From positions 62,001 to 126,000 of the forward strand of contig CAVZBW010000001.1 of NCBI GenBank assembly GCA_963773635.1: 64,000 nt of DNA, in the 5' to 3' direction. The DNA is from CAVZBW01 sp963773635. Lineage in GTDB: Bacteria; Actinomycetota; Acidimicrobiia; Acidimicrobiales; RAAP-2. Shown here piece by piece: positions 19,401 through 27,372 of this stretch; position 1 is the stretch's first letter; each line of letters starts with the position of its first letter. The translations under genes and the position numbers were made by a program. The notes under the pieces were generated by a model. The model did no database searches. It was given only the letters and a program-made list of their open reading frames with translations, and was not told the DNA's origin.

Positions 19401-19501
19401 CTCTTCACTCCGATGCCCAGGGCAAGGCAGAGGTCCAGGGCCTCCTTGTTGGTCAGCCCCAGCTCGCGAGCCAGCTCGTAGACCCGGATCTTCTTTGCCA
19501 C
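16442..19501 (-). CDS. infB: translation initiation factor IF-2 with long Pro/Gly/Arg-rich linker
   Basis: GTPase that places initiator tRNA on the ribosome; 1,019 residues, at the long end of the family. An IF2 N-terminal domain (1-55, KIRVYELARELGLTNKEALD) is followed by about 450 residues of Pro/Gly/Arg/Ala-rich sequence with tandem repeats. The G domain follows (GHVDHGKT near residue 525, DTPGHEAF, NKIDLPN), then domains II-IV ending EGDVIETFEEREIPRT. The start is GTG 19501. Ninety-two bases separate it from ylxR; a small hairpin (CCCAC/GTGGG arms, about 19575-19591) lies in that gap. Confidence 0.97.
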   Translation of the reverse strand: MAKKIRVYELARELGLTNKEALDLCLALGIGVKSHSSSIEDAQADRVRRRADAEGLRRPTQPEEPAPAKPEPARRAAPRPVMAADATGTAPAPTGVTPGAPAASPRQMPSQPAAAAGAPAATVAPAAAGPGDGDPGTAPREEAPAAPRRIVTSTRPAPVHGETRAPRPAPAAPAASGSSAPEAPPRPASPTVPRPDAGQGTRPEAPAGPRPPLRPEAPAGPRPPLRPEAPFGPRQAPRPDGPPATRPGPRPEVGGRPAPRPDSAPRPDSGPRPAPRPPREGPPGGEGSAPPRGRPPMSQSGRPIPPPPGGRPPLSPSGRPIPPPPGLGGRRPAPSSRPGPSGGGGFNRGGARGPSSGTGTARPSGGFGGRPSPGRAPGAPVGGPPPGRGGPPGRGRPPQRRSRRRRRQLEELEPTQLTTYMPSTAPVPEGEIIVERGSTARDLGPKVNRSAGDVVRFLLLQGEMVTATQSLTDDMIELFAAELGADIRLVDPGEEQEAELLARFELEDEEEAGELRPRPPVITVMGHVDHGKTLLLDRIRSSDVVAGEAGGITQHIGAYQVSWHDHLLTFIDTPGHEAFTAMRARGAEVTDIVVLVVAADDGVMPQTIEAIDHAKAADVPIVVAVNKIDLPNADPNRVLQQLAERGLVPEAWGGDSIVVEVSALQGMGLDDLLEQLVVVAEVEELEASPEGRARGVVLEANLETGRGPVATVIIQSGTLRVGDSVVGGAAWGRVKALVDDRGDQVKEALPSMPVQVLGFSEPPQAGDELRVTKDLATARTLGEARAQRLRLSGHAPAPTVGGGRLEDLFEQIQRGEKAALNLVLKADVQGSLEAVTESLRKLEREDVTLSFVLRGVGGITENDVQLARASNATIIGFNVRPDRRARELADTYDVEIRTYEIIYQLIEDMNAAMLGMLAPEFEEVVTGEAEVRQVFRIPRVGAVAGCYVRDGRITRGSKVRFLREGVVIWKGTITSLKRFKDDVREVNSGFECGIGLSDYQDLKEGDVIETFEEREIPRT
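18800..18905 (-). repeat. tandem 36-bp repeats in infB linker
   Basis: A 36-base unit, nearly identical in two full copies plus a diverged partial copy, encodes PRPPLRPEAPAG-type peptides in frame. A second nearby repeat encodes two copies of SGRPIPPPPG. Both lie in the non-conserved linker between the IF2 N-terminal and G domains. Confidence 0.8.
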
Positions 19502-19593
19502 GTCGGTTCAGATCGTCCTTTTGCTTTTCGTCGCACGAGGCCGGGGGGCCACCGTGCGATGCCGAATTACTATCTTCCCACATCATCGTGGGG

Positions 19594-19842
19594 CTACTCT
19601 CCGAGCAACCTCGAGACGACGTCCCGGTCGACCGGTCGCCGGAAGGCCCGTTCGAAGGCCCGTCTCCGAGCGGCCTCCCGCAGGCAGCCCGGCGATCCTG
19701 CGCAGAGCCACGCTCCGCGTCCCGGCGCCGTGCGGCTCACCAACAGCTCGCCTCGCGTATCCATGGCCACCCGGATCAACTCCGTGCTCGGAGCCACCCG
19801 CCGGCAACCGACGCAGGTCCGCCGGGGGTCAGCCTTCCCCAC
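19594..19842 (-). CDS. ylxR: YlxR (DUF448) family RNA-binding/regulatory protein
   Basis: About 82 residues, the usual size. DPRRTCVGCRR near the N-terminus and RGAWLCAGSPGCLREAARRRAF are the family hallmarks; homologues bind RNA or DNA, and one has been linked to RNase P. The GTG at 19842 overlaps the nusA stop (19829) by 14 bases, which fits coupling; the frame stays open upstream only because it overlaps nusA. It lies between nusA and infB, the usual place. Confidence 0.9.
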   Translation of the reverse strand: MGKADPRRTCVGCRRVAPSTELIRVAMDTRGELLVSRTAPGRGAWLCAGSPGCLREAARRRAFERAFRRPVDRDVVSRLLGE

Positions 19843-21127
19843 CGGACGTGGATGTGTCCCGTACGACCGTAGCGGTCTGAGCCGCCTCCGATGCAGCGGG
19901 TTCCGACGCATCCGGTTGAGGCGCGCCCGACTCCGAGCTCGACCGCTCCGTCTCCGCGGACGGGGCCGGGGCCCCCTCCCCGCCCGTCGGGGCAGGCTCG
20001 CTCCCGTCGCCACCGCCGTCCTCCGCGGCTCGCGACCATTCCTCGGCGGAGACGGCCTCGCCACCCTCCGCCGGTCGCCAGACCATCTCGCCCGCCTCGT
20101 TCTCGATCCACTCGCCCTCGGCCCAGTCCTGAGCAGCGTACGAGGCCTCCTCCTCGAGCTGGCTCTCGCTCTTGATGTCGATACGCCAGCCGGTCAGCCG
20201 GGCCGCCAGCCGGGCGTTTTGTCCCTCCTTGCCGATGGCGAGGGAGAGTTGGTAGTCGCTCACGACCACGGTTGCCGTGCCGGTCTCCTCGTCCAGTCGG
20301 ACCTCCCGCACCCTCGCCGGGGCCAGCGCGCTCTGGATGAGCTCCACGGCATCGTCCGAGAAGGGGACCACGTCCACCCGCTCACCACGCAGCTCGTTGG
20401 TCACCATGCGCACTCGCGATCCACGCGCCCCCACACAGGCCCCGACCGGGTCGACGTTGGGGTCGTTGGACCAGACCGCCAGCTTGGTGCGGTGCCCAGG
20501 CTCGCGAGCCGCCGCCTTGATCTCCACCACCCCCGAGGAGATCTCCGGCACTTCCAGCTCGAAGAGCCGCTTGATCAGGCCCGGGTGCGTCCGGCTGACC
20601 ACGATCTGCGGTCCCTTGGAGGTCTTGCGCACCTCGACGATGTACGCCTTGAGACGGGTCCCGTGGTCGTAGCGCTCGTAGGGGACCTGCTCCGCCTGGG
20701 GCAGGAGCGCCTCGACCTTTCCGAGGTCGAGAAGGGTGTAGCGGTTGTCGGTCTGCTGGACGATGCCGGTCACGATGTCCCCCTCCCGACCGGCGTACTC
20801 CTCGTACTTCATGTCCCGCTCGACCTCTCGGATCCGCTGCAGGATGACCTGCTTCGCGGTCTGCGCGGCGATGCGACCGAAGTCCTCGGGCGTGTCGTCC
20901 CACTCGCGGATCACGTTGCCGTCGTCGTCCAGCTCCTGGCCGTAGACCCGGATCTCACCGGAGTCGGGGTCGATCGTGACGACGGCCTCCTCGGCGGCGT
21001 CCGGCCGCCGCTTGTAGGCCGCCACGAGCGCGTTGGCCAGGGCGTCCAGGAGGGTGTCGACGGAGATTCCCTTGTCGCGGGCGATCTGGCCCAGCGCATC
21101 CAGGAACTCGAAATTCGTCTTGCTCAT
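19829..21127 (-). CDS. nusA: transcription termination/antitermination protein NusA
   Basis: Binds RNA polymerase and nascent RNA to modulate pausing, termination and rRNA antitermination. 432 residues: N-terminal polymerase-binding domain, S1 domain (REGDIVTGIVQQTDNRYTLL), KH1 (VDPVGACVGARGSRVRMV) and KH2 (LAIGKEGQNARLAARLTGW), then an acidic Ser/Ala/Glu-rich tail of about 90 residues in place of the enterobacterial AR repeats. ATG 21127 overlaps the rimP stop (ATGA, 21127-21124). Confidence 0.97.
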   Translation of the reverse strand: MSKTNFEFLDALGQIARDKGISVDTLLDALANALVAAYKRRPDAAEEAVVTIDPDSGEIRVYGQELDDDGNVIREWDDTPEDFGRIAAQTAKQVILQRIREVERDMKYEEYAGREGDIVTGIVQQTDNRYTLLDLGKVEALLPQAEQVPYERYDHGTRLKAYIVEVRKTSKGPQIVVSRTHPGLIKRLFELEVPEISSGVVEIKAAAREPGHRTKLAVWSNDPNVDPVGACVGARGSRVRMVTNELRGERVDVVPFSDDAVELIQSALAPARVREVRLDEETGTATVVVSDYQLSLAIGKEGQNARLAARLTGWRIDIKSESQLEEEASYAAQDWAEGEWIENEAGEMVWRPAEGGEAVSAEEWSRAAEDGGGDGSEPAPTGGEGAPAPSAETERSSSESGAPQPDASEPAASEAAQTATVVRDTSTSGGEG

Positions 21128-21732
21128 TTCCTCGTGACCTCTTCTCCGCGCGCTCCCTGTGCTGGTCGATCGCCCGGCCGCTCCACGCTCTCGCGACGAC
21201 CGCTGCGCTTCGGCGATCCCTTCGGCGATCCCTTGGTGGGCGATCCCTTGGCGCCGTGGGTGGCTCCGCTCTTACCCGAAGCCCCCCCTCCGGCCCATTC
21301 GAATACCGTCCTCGCCCGCTCGACGTCCTCGTAGTGGATCGCCTGGCTGCCACCGGGCACCGAGGGACCCTCGACCACGAACGAATCCTCGCCCGCCTCC
21401 GAGAGCAGCCCGCTGACCCTGCGGACCTCGCCCGAGCCGGGGAGCAGGCGCACCGACACCGTGGATCCGACGGCCCGCTGAAAGTGCTCGGGGCGCCGGA
21501 GCGGACGCTCGAGACCGGGACTCGACACCTCGAGCGTGTAACGGCCGGGAAACGGGTCGACGTCGTCGAGCACTCGAGAGACGACCCGGTTGGCGACGCT
21601 CAGGGCCTCGAGGTCAACTCCCCCGGCACGGTCCACGGTGACGCGAAGCAGGCCTGACTGAACGTCCAGCTCCACGAGCTCCAGACCGCTCTCCTCGAGT
21701 ACGGGCGTCAACGCGCGCCGAAGCTCGTCCAC
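21124..21732 (-). CDS. rimP: ribosome maturation factor RimP
   Basis: About 202 residues; assists late 30S assembly. The conserved core contains LELVELDVQSGLLRVTVDR, LEALSVANRVVSRVLDD and YTLEVSSPGLERPLRRPEHF. The C-terminal ~50 residues are a basic Lys/Gly/Ser/Pro tail with a repeated KGSP motif, absent from most homologues. GTG 21732 is preferred because AGGAGGTG lies 8-9 bases upstream; the frame is open to 21843. It is the first gene of the rimP-nusA-ylxR-infB-rbfA-truB operon. Confidence 0.93.
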   Translation of the reverse strand: MDELRRALTPVLEESGLELVELDVQSGLLRVTVDRAGGVDLEALSVANRVVSRVLDDVDPFPGRYTLEVSSPGLERPLRRPEHFQRAVGSTVSVRLLPGSGEVRRVSGLLSEAGEDSFVVEGPSVPGGSQAIHYEDVERARTVFEWAGGGASGKSGATHGAKGSPTKGSPKGSPKRSGRRESVERPGDRPAQGARGEEVTRK

Positions 21733-21831
21733 GTCGTCGACACCTCCTCTCGAGCAAATGCGCCTGGATGCCCCTTCCTGTCGGGCGGCCCCCTGCCTCG
21801 GCGGACGGCTGCCCGCCGCCCGGAATACGAA

Positions 21832-21853
21832 AGCGTGGGCCACTGCCCACGCT
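21832..21853 (-). other. strong hairpin in the rimP leader
   Basis: Perfect 9-base arms (AGCGTGGGC and GCCCACGCT) with a 4-base loop, about 35 bases downstream of the predicted start site and about 100 bases before the rimP GTG. A short T-containing run follows on the transcript. It could be an attenuator through which NusA regulates its own operon, as in other bacteria, but no terminator-grade U-tract is seen. Confidence 0.5.
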
Positions 21854-21890
21854 CCGACGAGGTACTCCTCTCCTACCGGACGGCTTCCGA

Positions 21891-21899
21891 ATTATACCA
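21891..21899 (-). promoter_or_regulatory. extended -10 promoter of the rimP-nusA-infB operon
   Basis: TGGTATAAT on the minus strand is a perfect -10 hexamer with the extended TGN motif; no good -35 is visible, as is common for extended -10 promoters. The start site would fall near 21884, giving a leader of about 150 bases with a strong hairpin. Confidence 0.7.
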
Positions 21900-21962
21900 G
21901 CGGGAATCGCCAATGGCCCGGCCGGAGCCGGACCGGCCACCGGCCGCCCGTCGAGAACCTGC

Positions 21963-23396
21963 TCAGTACGTGCGGCCGACCTCGGCCACCAACGGCGTGG
22001 AACCGTCCGTGGACAGGTTCCCGTCCCTCCCGTGCAGGCAACGAACGGTGAGGCCCTGGCGGGCCAATTCCTCCTCGCCCTCCGGGCCGACGAGCTTCCA
22101 GGGCACCCGCGCGAACCCGCTCTGGCCCGCCTCGGCGGCCTCGGCAAGCGTCTCCACGTCCGTCGAGTGCGCCTCTCGGAAGTCGAGCGCCTCCCTGCGG
22201 AGATCCTCCGCCACCGAATCCAGCGCCCGTTGGACCACGTCCACCACCTCGTGGAGGGCGACCGGCTCCTTGGAGCGTCGATGGCGCAGCACGAGGGTGG
22301 CCTTGCCCTGGGCAAGGTCCCGGGGCCCCACCTCGAGGCGGACCGGGACCCCCTTGATTTCCCAGTCGACGCTCCGTCGCCCAAATCCGACGTCCGTACG
22401 GTCGTCGAGCCGGACGCGCCATCCCGCCCGACGGAGGTCTTCGGCGAGCGCCCCGGCGGCCGAATGGACCGCGTCGTCATCACGGACCGCCATCACCACC
22501 ACCTGGACGGGCGCCAGCAGGGGTGGCAGCCGCAGGCCGAAGTCGTCCCCGTGGACCATGATGAGCCCCCCGATCAGGCGCGTGGACACGCCCCAGGACG
22601 TCTGCCAGCCGTAGGCCAGCTCACCTTCCTCGTTGGAATAACGGATGTCGAAGGCCCGGGCGAAGTTCTGGCCCAGCTCGTGGCTCGTGCCGAGCTGCAG
22701 CGCCTTGCCGTCGCCCATCATCCCCTCGCACGTCCAGGTGCGCACGGCCCCGGCAAAGCGCTCCTTCTCGGTCTTTTGCCCGGTGAGCACGGGAATGGCG
22801 GCGACCGACTCCATCGTCTCGCGGTAGACGTGCTCCAAGACGTGCAGGGCGAAGCGCCGGGCATCCTCCTCCGTCGCGTGCACCGTGTGGCCCTCCTGCC
22901 ACAGGAACTCGGTGGTCCGGAGGAAGAGCCGCGGCCGCAGCTCCCAGCGGACGACGTTCGCCCACTGGTTGATGAGCAGGGGCAGGTCGCGGTGGCTCTG
23001 CACCCACTTCGAGAAGAAGCTGTTGATGATCGTCTCGCTGGTCGGGCGGATCACGAGGGGCTCCTCGAGTTCCCGACCCCCTCCATGGGTGACCACGGCG
23101 AGCTCTGGGCTGAACCCCTCGACGTGCTCGGCCTCGCGCCGGAGGTAGGCCTCCGGGATCAGCATGGGAAAGTAGGCATTGGAGGCCCCGGTGGCCTTGA
23201 TGCGCTCGTCGAGTGCGGACTGCAACAGCTCCCAGATCCCGTACCCCCAGGGTCGGATCACCATGGTCCCGCGGACGGGACCGTTTTCGGCCATCTCCGC
23301 GTGGCCGACGACGTCCTGGTACCAGCGAGGGAAGTCCACCGCCCGAGGGGTGATCGGCGATCCCCCACCGGATCGCTCGGCATTGGTACGAGTCAT
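21963..23396 (-). CDS. proS: prolyl-tRNA synthetase, archaeal/eukaryotic type
   Basis: Class II synthetase charging tRNA-Pro; 477 residues. It lacks the large editing insertion of the E. coli-type enzyme and ends in tyrosine (GRTY), which fits the archaeal/eukaryotic-like ProRS class. Visible motifs are RPTSE with FSKWVQSHRDLPL (motif 1-2 region), WELRPRLFLRTTEFLWQEGH (motif 2) and GDGKALQLGTSHELGQNF. ATG 23396 overlaps the ispG stop (ATGA). Its end lies about 60 bases upstream of the rimP operon promoter. Confidence 0.96.
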   Translation of the reverse strand: MTRTNAERSGGGSPITPRAVDFPRWYQDVVGHAEMAENGPVRGTMVIRPWGYGIWELLQSALDERIKATGASNAYFPMLIPEAYLRREAEHVEGFSPELAVVTHGGGRELEEPLVIRPTSETIINSFFSKWVQSHRDLPLLINQWANVVRWELRPRLFLRTTEFLWQEGHTVHATEEDARRFALHVLEHVYRETMESVAAIPVLTGQKTEKERFAGAVRTWTCEGMMGDGKALQLGTSHELGQNFARAFDIRYSNEEGELAYGWQTSWGVSTRLIGGLIMVHGDDFGLRLPPLLAPVQVVVMAVRDDDAVHSAAGALAEDLRRAGWRVRLDDRTDVGFGRRSVDWEIKGVPVRLEVGPRDLAQGKATLVLRHRRSKEPVALHEVVDVVQRALDSVAEDLRREALDFREAHSTDVETLAEAAEAGQSGFARVPWKLVGPEGEEELARQGLTVRCLHGRDGNLSTDGSTPLVAEVGRTY

Positions 23397-24628
23397 TCGT
23401 GGGAGCTGCGTGCCCGGATCCGGTCGATCTTCACCTGGGCATGGTTGGCATCCTGACCCCGGTCCTCGAGCATGGCGAGGCGATCGGCCTCGGCCTCCTC
23501 CTCGGCTCCCTCGTCGGCCGCAGCCAGGCGGGCCTCCACCCCCTCGGCCACCAGGCGCTCGGCCTCGGCCACCAGCGCCTCGACCATCTCCTCCTCCGGC
23601 ACGACGCGGATGATCTTGCCCTGGATGAAGAGGTGACCCTTGTGGCGCCCGGCGGCGATGCCGAGGTCGGCCGACCGGGCCTCACCGGGACCGTTCACCA
23701 CGCAGCCCATGACCGCGACCTGGATCGGCAACCGCAGACCCTCGAGCGCGTTCTGCGCCTCGCGGGCCACGGCGATCACATCCACCTCGGCGCGGCCGCA
23801 CGACGGGCATGCGATGAGGTCGAGACCCTTGCGCTCGCGCAGCCCGAGCGCCTCGAGGAGCTGTCGTCCGGCGCGCGCCTCTTCCACCGGATCGGCGGTG
23901 AGCGAGTAGCGGATCGTGTCCCCGATCCCCTCGGCCAGAAGGGTGGCGATGCCCGCGGTCCCCTTGACCAGGCCGGCGGGCGGCGGACCGGCCTCGGTGA
24001 CTCCGAGGTGGAGGGGGTGGTCGAAGGTCTCGGAGGCGAGGCGGTAGGCGGCCACCATCAGCGCGACCGAGGAGGCCTTGACCGAGATCTTGACGTCGTC
24101 GAACCCGACCTCTTCGAAGTACGCCAGCTCCTTGCGGGCCGACTCCACCAGGGCCTCGGGGGTGGCCCTCCCGTACTTGGCCAGCAGGTCCTTGTCGAGT
24201 GAACCCGCGTTGACGCCGATGCGAATCGGGACCCCACGGTCGCGCGCCTCGCGCGCCACCTCCTTGATCTCCGCCTCCTTGCGCAGGTTCCCCGGATTGA
24301 GGCGCAGGGCCTGGACGCCCGCCTCGAGGGCGGCCAGCGCCATCTCGTGGTGGAAGTGGATGTCCGCGACGATGGGAACCGGCGATCGGGGCACGATCTG
24401 GGCCAAGCCCTCGGCCGCCGGCTCCTCGTTGCAGGTGCAGCGGACGATGTCGGCGCCGGCGCCGGCGAGCTCGTAGATCTGGGCGAGCGTCCCCTCGACG
24501 TCCGCCGTCTTGGTGGTGGTCATCGACTGGACGGAGACGGGCGCCCCGCCACCCACCGCCACGCCACCGATGTGGATCTGACGGGTGCGCCGTCGAGGAC
24601 TCAGGAGCTCTGCGTCAGATTGCACCAC
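23393..24628 (-). CDS. ispG: 4-hydroxy-3-methylbut-2-en-1-yl diphosphate synthase (flavodoxin)
   Basis: Iron-sulfur enzyme of the MEP isoprenoid pathway converting MEcPP to HMBPP. 411 residues: TIM barrel from GGGAPVSVQSMT with IRIGVNAGSLDK, then the 4Fe-4S domain with cysteines in CPSCGR and MGCVVNGPGEA, then an acidic C-terminal extension. GTG 24628 is used. It is clustered with dxr, another MEP-pathway gene, with only rseP between. Confidence 0.97.
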   Translation of the reverse strand: MVQSDAELLSPRRRTRQIHIGGVAVGGGAPVSVQSMTTTKTADVEGTLAQIYELAGAGADIVRCTCNEEPAAEGLAQIVPRSPVPIVADIHFHHEMALAALEAGVQALRLNPGNLRKEAEIKEVAREARDRGVPIRIGVNAGSLDKDLLAKYGRATPEALVESARKELAYFEEVGFDDVKISVKASSVALMVAAYRLASETFDHPLHLGVTEAGPPPAGLVKGTAGIATLLAEGIGDTIRYSLTADPVEEARAGRQLLEALGLRERKGLDLIACPSCGRAEVDVIAVAREAQNALEGLRLPIQVAVMGCVVNGPGEARSADLGIAAGRHKGHLFIQGKIIRVVPEEEMVEALVAEAERLVAEGVEARLAAADEGAEEEAEADRLAMLEDRGQDANHAQVKIDRIRARSSHE

Positions 24629-24660
24629 ACCATTGTGCCGTGTACCTCACCCCCGGGGTG

Positions 24661-26061
24661 TCAGCCGTGGAAGGGGTTGGCGACGGGGTGCGTCAGGTCC
24701 AGGTAGAGCGTGGTGGTGAACAACACCACGAGTAGGGCGACCATGGCGTAGGCCACCGGCATCAGCTTGGCCGCGTCGGCGTGGTAGGGCCGGCCACGGC
24801 GGGACCGGATGCGCTCGTAGACGGCGATGGCCACGTGCCCGCCGTCGAGGGGCAGCATCGGGAACAGGTTGACCAGTCCGATCACGATGTTGAGGATGAC
24901 CAGGACCTCGAGAAGGTAGAAGGTCCCCGCCTGGGCGCCCTGGGTCGCCGTGTTGACGACGCCGACGATCGACTGGAGTCTCGCTGTCCCGTTCTTTGCG
25001 TCGCGGGCCGCCACTTGGGAGTTGGACACCTGCGAGACGTACGAGGAGATTCCGTGCGGTGAAAAGACCTGGCCGAGCCCGGTCACCTCACCGGACGTCA
25101 CGCGCCCGATCGTGACGAACGAGGAGCCCACGGCCGAGATCGGGTTTTCGGGCACTGACGGGGATCCGAGCTCCACACCGATGAGCCCGACCGGATGGCC
25201 GGAGGAACTCGAGACCGATTCCCGACCCCCCGACAAGGTGCGACCGTCCACCGGCGTGACCTGGAGGGTGAGTTGGCGACCACCCCGGTCGACGACCAAC
25301 GTGACCGGCTTGCCGGCGGAGTTGCGAATCGTGGACTCGAGCCCCTGTGAGCCGTTGACCGGATGACCGTTGATCGAGACGATCCGGTCTCCCGTCCGCA
25401 GCCCGGCAATCTGGGCAGCGGTTTGGGCATGGCCCTGCCAGTGGACGAATCCCGAGACCGAGACCTGCGAGGCGCTGGGGGAACCGATGAACACCAGGGC
25501 CACCCACGCCAGCACGAGAGCCATCACGAAGTGCATGAACGATCCCGCCACGGCAACGGCCAGTCGGTTGTGGAACGGCTGCTGGCGGTACGTGCGGGGC
25601 TCGTCCTCGGGAGCGACCTCCTCGAGGTTGGTCATCCCGGGGATCTTGACGTAGCCCCCCGCCGGGATGGCCTTGATGCCGTACTCGGTCTCGCCCCGGC
25701 GGATCGACCAGAGCCGTGGGCCGAAGCCCACGAAGTACTCGGTGACCTTCATGTGGCTGCGCTTGGCGGCGACCAGGTGGCCGAGCTCGTGGACCATCAC
25801 CATCACGATGACGGCGACGATCACGATCAGGAGGTTGGTCTGGCCGACTGCCACGAAGAGGGCGACGATCGCCGACACCACCAGGGCGAGGCGCACGAGG
25901 GCGGCGACATTGGCGCGTTGGCCGGGCTGCCCGGGTCGACCCTCCCAGGCTGGGGGCTCGGGTTGGCCGGGCCCGCCGGGTCCGCCGGGCTCGCCGGGCT
26001 CGCCTCCGACGACGACCTCGGTCTGCGGGCTCGCCTCCCGCAGCTCCGTCGGCGTCGTCAT
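24661..26061 (-). CDS. rseP: site-2 protease RseP-type (M50 zinc metallopeptidase)
   Basis: Intramembrane protease of 466 residues that cleaves membrane-anchored regulators. After a ~50-residue Gly/Pro/Glu-rich cytoplasmic start comes the first membrane segment with HELGH, then AVAGSFMHFVMALVLAWVAL, a PDZ domain (GLRTGDRIVSINGHPV) and the second metal-ligand helix LFPMLPLDGGHVA. The ATG at 26061 overlaps the dxr stop (ATGA), fixing the start; longer frames are shadows. The dxr-rseP-ispG order matches mycobacterial dxr-rip-gcpE. Confidence 0.95.
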   Translation of the reverse strand: MTTPTELREASPQTEVVVGGEPGEPGGPGGPGQPEPPAWEGRPGQPGQRANVAALVRLALVVSAIVALFVAVGQTNLLIVIVAVIVMVMVHELGHLVAAKRSHMKVTEYFVGFGPRLWSIRRGETEYGIKAIPAGGYVKIPGMTNLEEVAPEDEPRTYRQQPFHNRLAVAVAGSFMHFVMALVLAWVALVFIGSPSASQVSVSGFVHWQGHAQTAAQIAGLRTGDRIVSINGHPVNGSQGLESTIRNSAGKPVTLVVDRGGRQLTLQVTPVDGRTLSGGRESVSSSSGHPVGLIGVELGSPSVPENPISAVGSSFVTIGRVTSGEVTGLGQVFSPHGISSYVSQVSNSQVAARDAKNGTARLQSIVGVVNTATQGAQAGTFYLLEVLVILNIVIGLVNLFPMLPLDGGHVAIAVYERIRSRRGRPYHADAAKLMPVAYAMVALLVVLFTTTLYLDLTHPVANPFHG

Positions 26062-27239
26062 GCCGCCTCCTGCAGGCGCTCGACCACGAGGCGGGCACGG
26101 CGACGAGCCGCTGCGTCGGCACCCAGAACGTCTGCCGCGCACTCCATCGGCTCGTTGGGCCAGGCCTCCAGCGTCTCGGCGACGACCTCCCCGATGGCCA
26201 ACCAGGGGAGCCGTCCGCCGAGAAACGCCTCGACGGCCACCTCGTTGGCCGCGCTGAGCCATGCGGGAGCGCTCCCGCCGCGTCGTCCGGCCTCGTACGC
26301 GAGATCGAGGCAGCGAAACACGGAGCGGTCCGGCGCCTCGAACGTCAGCTCCAAGGCCTGGGTCCAGTCGATGGCCCCAAAGGGCACGTCGAGCCGACGC
26401 GGCCAACCCATGGCGTACCCGATCGGGAGGCGCATGTCGGGACGTGAAAGCTGGGCCAAGGTCGTCCCGTCGACCAGCTCGACCATCGAATGGACGATGG
26501 ACTGGGGATGCACCATGACGTGCACACGTTCATAGGGGATGCCGAACAGCTCGTGGGCCTCGATGACCTCGAGGCCCTTGTTCATCAAGGTCGACGAGTC
26601 GATCGTGATCTTCGGACCCATGCTCCAGGTGGGATGCGCGAGGGCGTCGTCCACTCCGACCGTCGCGAGCTGCGACCGGGACCTCCCGCGGAACGGGCCA
26701 CCGGACGCGGTCACGATGAGGCGAGCGACCTGGGCGTTGCGCTCCTCGGGCGACCCCTCCACGGCGCTCAGGCACTGGTGGATGGCGCAGTGCTCCGAGT
26801 CGACCGGGACGATCTCGGCTCCCGGCGTCCGCCGGGCCTGTTGCACGATCGGGGCTCCCGCGATGAGCGATTCCTTGTTGGCCAGAGCGAGACGCGCCCC
26901 GGCCTGCAGCGCGGCGAGGGTCACCGGCAGTCCGGCGAAGCCGACCACCCCGTTGACCACGACCTGGCCCCGCGTCGCGGCCTCGGCCAGTCCTGCCTCC
27001 CCCGCGGCCACCTCCGTGCCGCTCGGGACCGAGCTCGCAAGCTCCGAGGCCAACGTGGGATCGCCGATGGCGACGAGCTCGGGTCTCAACAACGTCGCCT
27101 GGGCCGCCAGCTCCTTGACCGAGCGCTGGGCCGCGAGGGCCACCACCTCGAAGCGGTCGGGGTTGGCCAACACCACCTCGACGGCCTGCGTTCCTATCGA
27201 GCCGGTCGAACCGACCAGGCCCACCTTGGTCACCGCCAT
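26058..27239 (-). CDS. dxr: 1-deoxy-D-xylulose 5-phosphate reductoisomerase
   Basis: NADPH-dependent MEP-pathway enzyme, 393 residues. GSTGSIGTQAVEVV binds NADPH; VPVDSEHCAIHQCL and GPKITIDSSTLMNKGLEVIEAH carry the metal and substrate ligands. ATG 27239 (MAVTKVG) has GGAG 6 bases upstream and is preferred over ATG 27251. Confidence 0.97.
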   Translation of the reverse strand: MAVTKVGLVGSTGSIGTQAVEVVLANPDRFEVVALAAQRSVKELAAQATLLRPELVAIGDPTLASELASSVPSGTEVAAGEAGLAEAATRGQVVVNGVVGFAGLPVTLAALQAGARLALANKESLIAGAPIVQQARRTPGAEIVPVDSEHCAIHQCLSAVEGSPEERNAQVARLIVTASGGPFRGRSRSQLATVGVDDALAHPTWSMGPKITIDSSTLMNKGLEVIEAHELFGIPYERVHVMVHPQSIVHSMVELVDGTTLAQLSRPDMRLPIGYAMGWPRRLDVPFGAIDWTQALELTFEAPDRSVFRCLDLAYEAGRRGGSAPAWLSAANEVAVEAFLGGRLPWLAIGEVVAETLEAWPNEPMECAADVLGADAAARRRARLVVERLQEAA

Positions 27240-27372
27240 CAGTGGCTCCATTGCTTGCCGGGATCATCCGGTCGCCGCTCTTACAGCATGGCATCTCGGC
27301 CGACGGATTCGCCGTCACCGTAGCTGGGGTCGCCCATCGCCGATCCGCCCGCGCCACGCGTCGGGCCGCCCG

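Noticed and set aside
15608..21334. Open frame of 1,908 codons on the plus strand
   Set aside because: Antisense to truB, rbfA, infB, ylxR, nusA and rimP, all with strong family motifs. Very high G+C removes stop codons from the antisense frame; the product is low-complexity with no recognisable domain.
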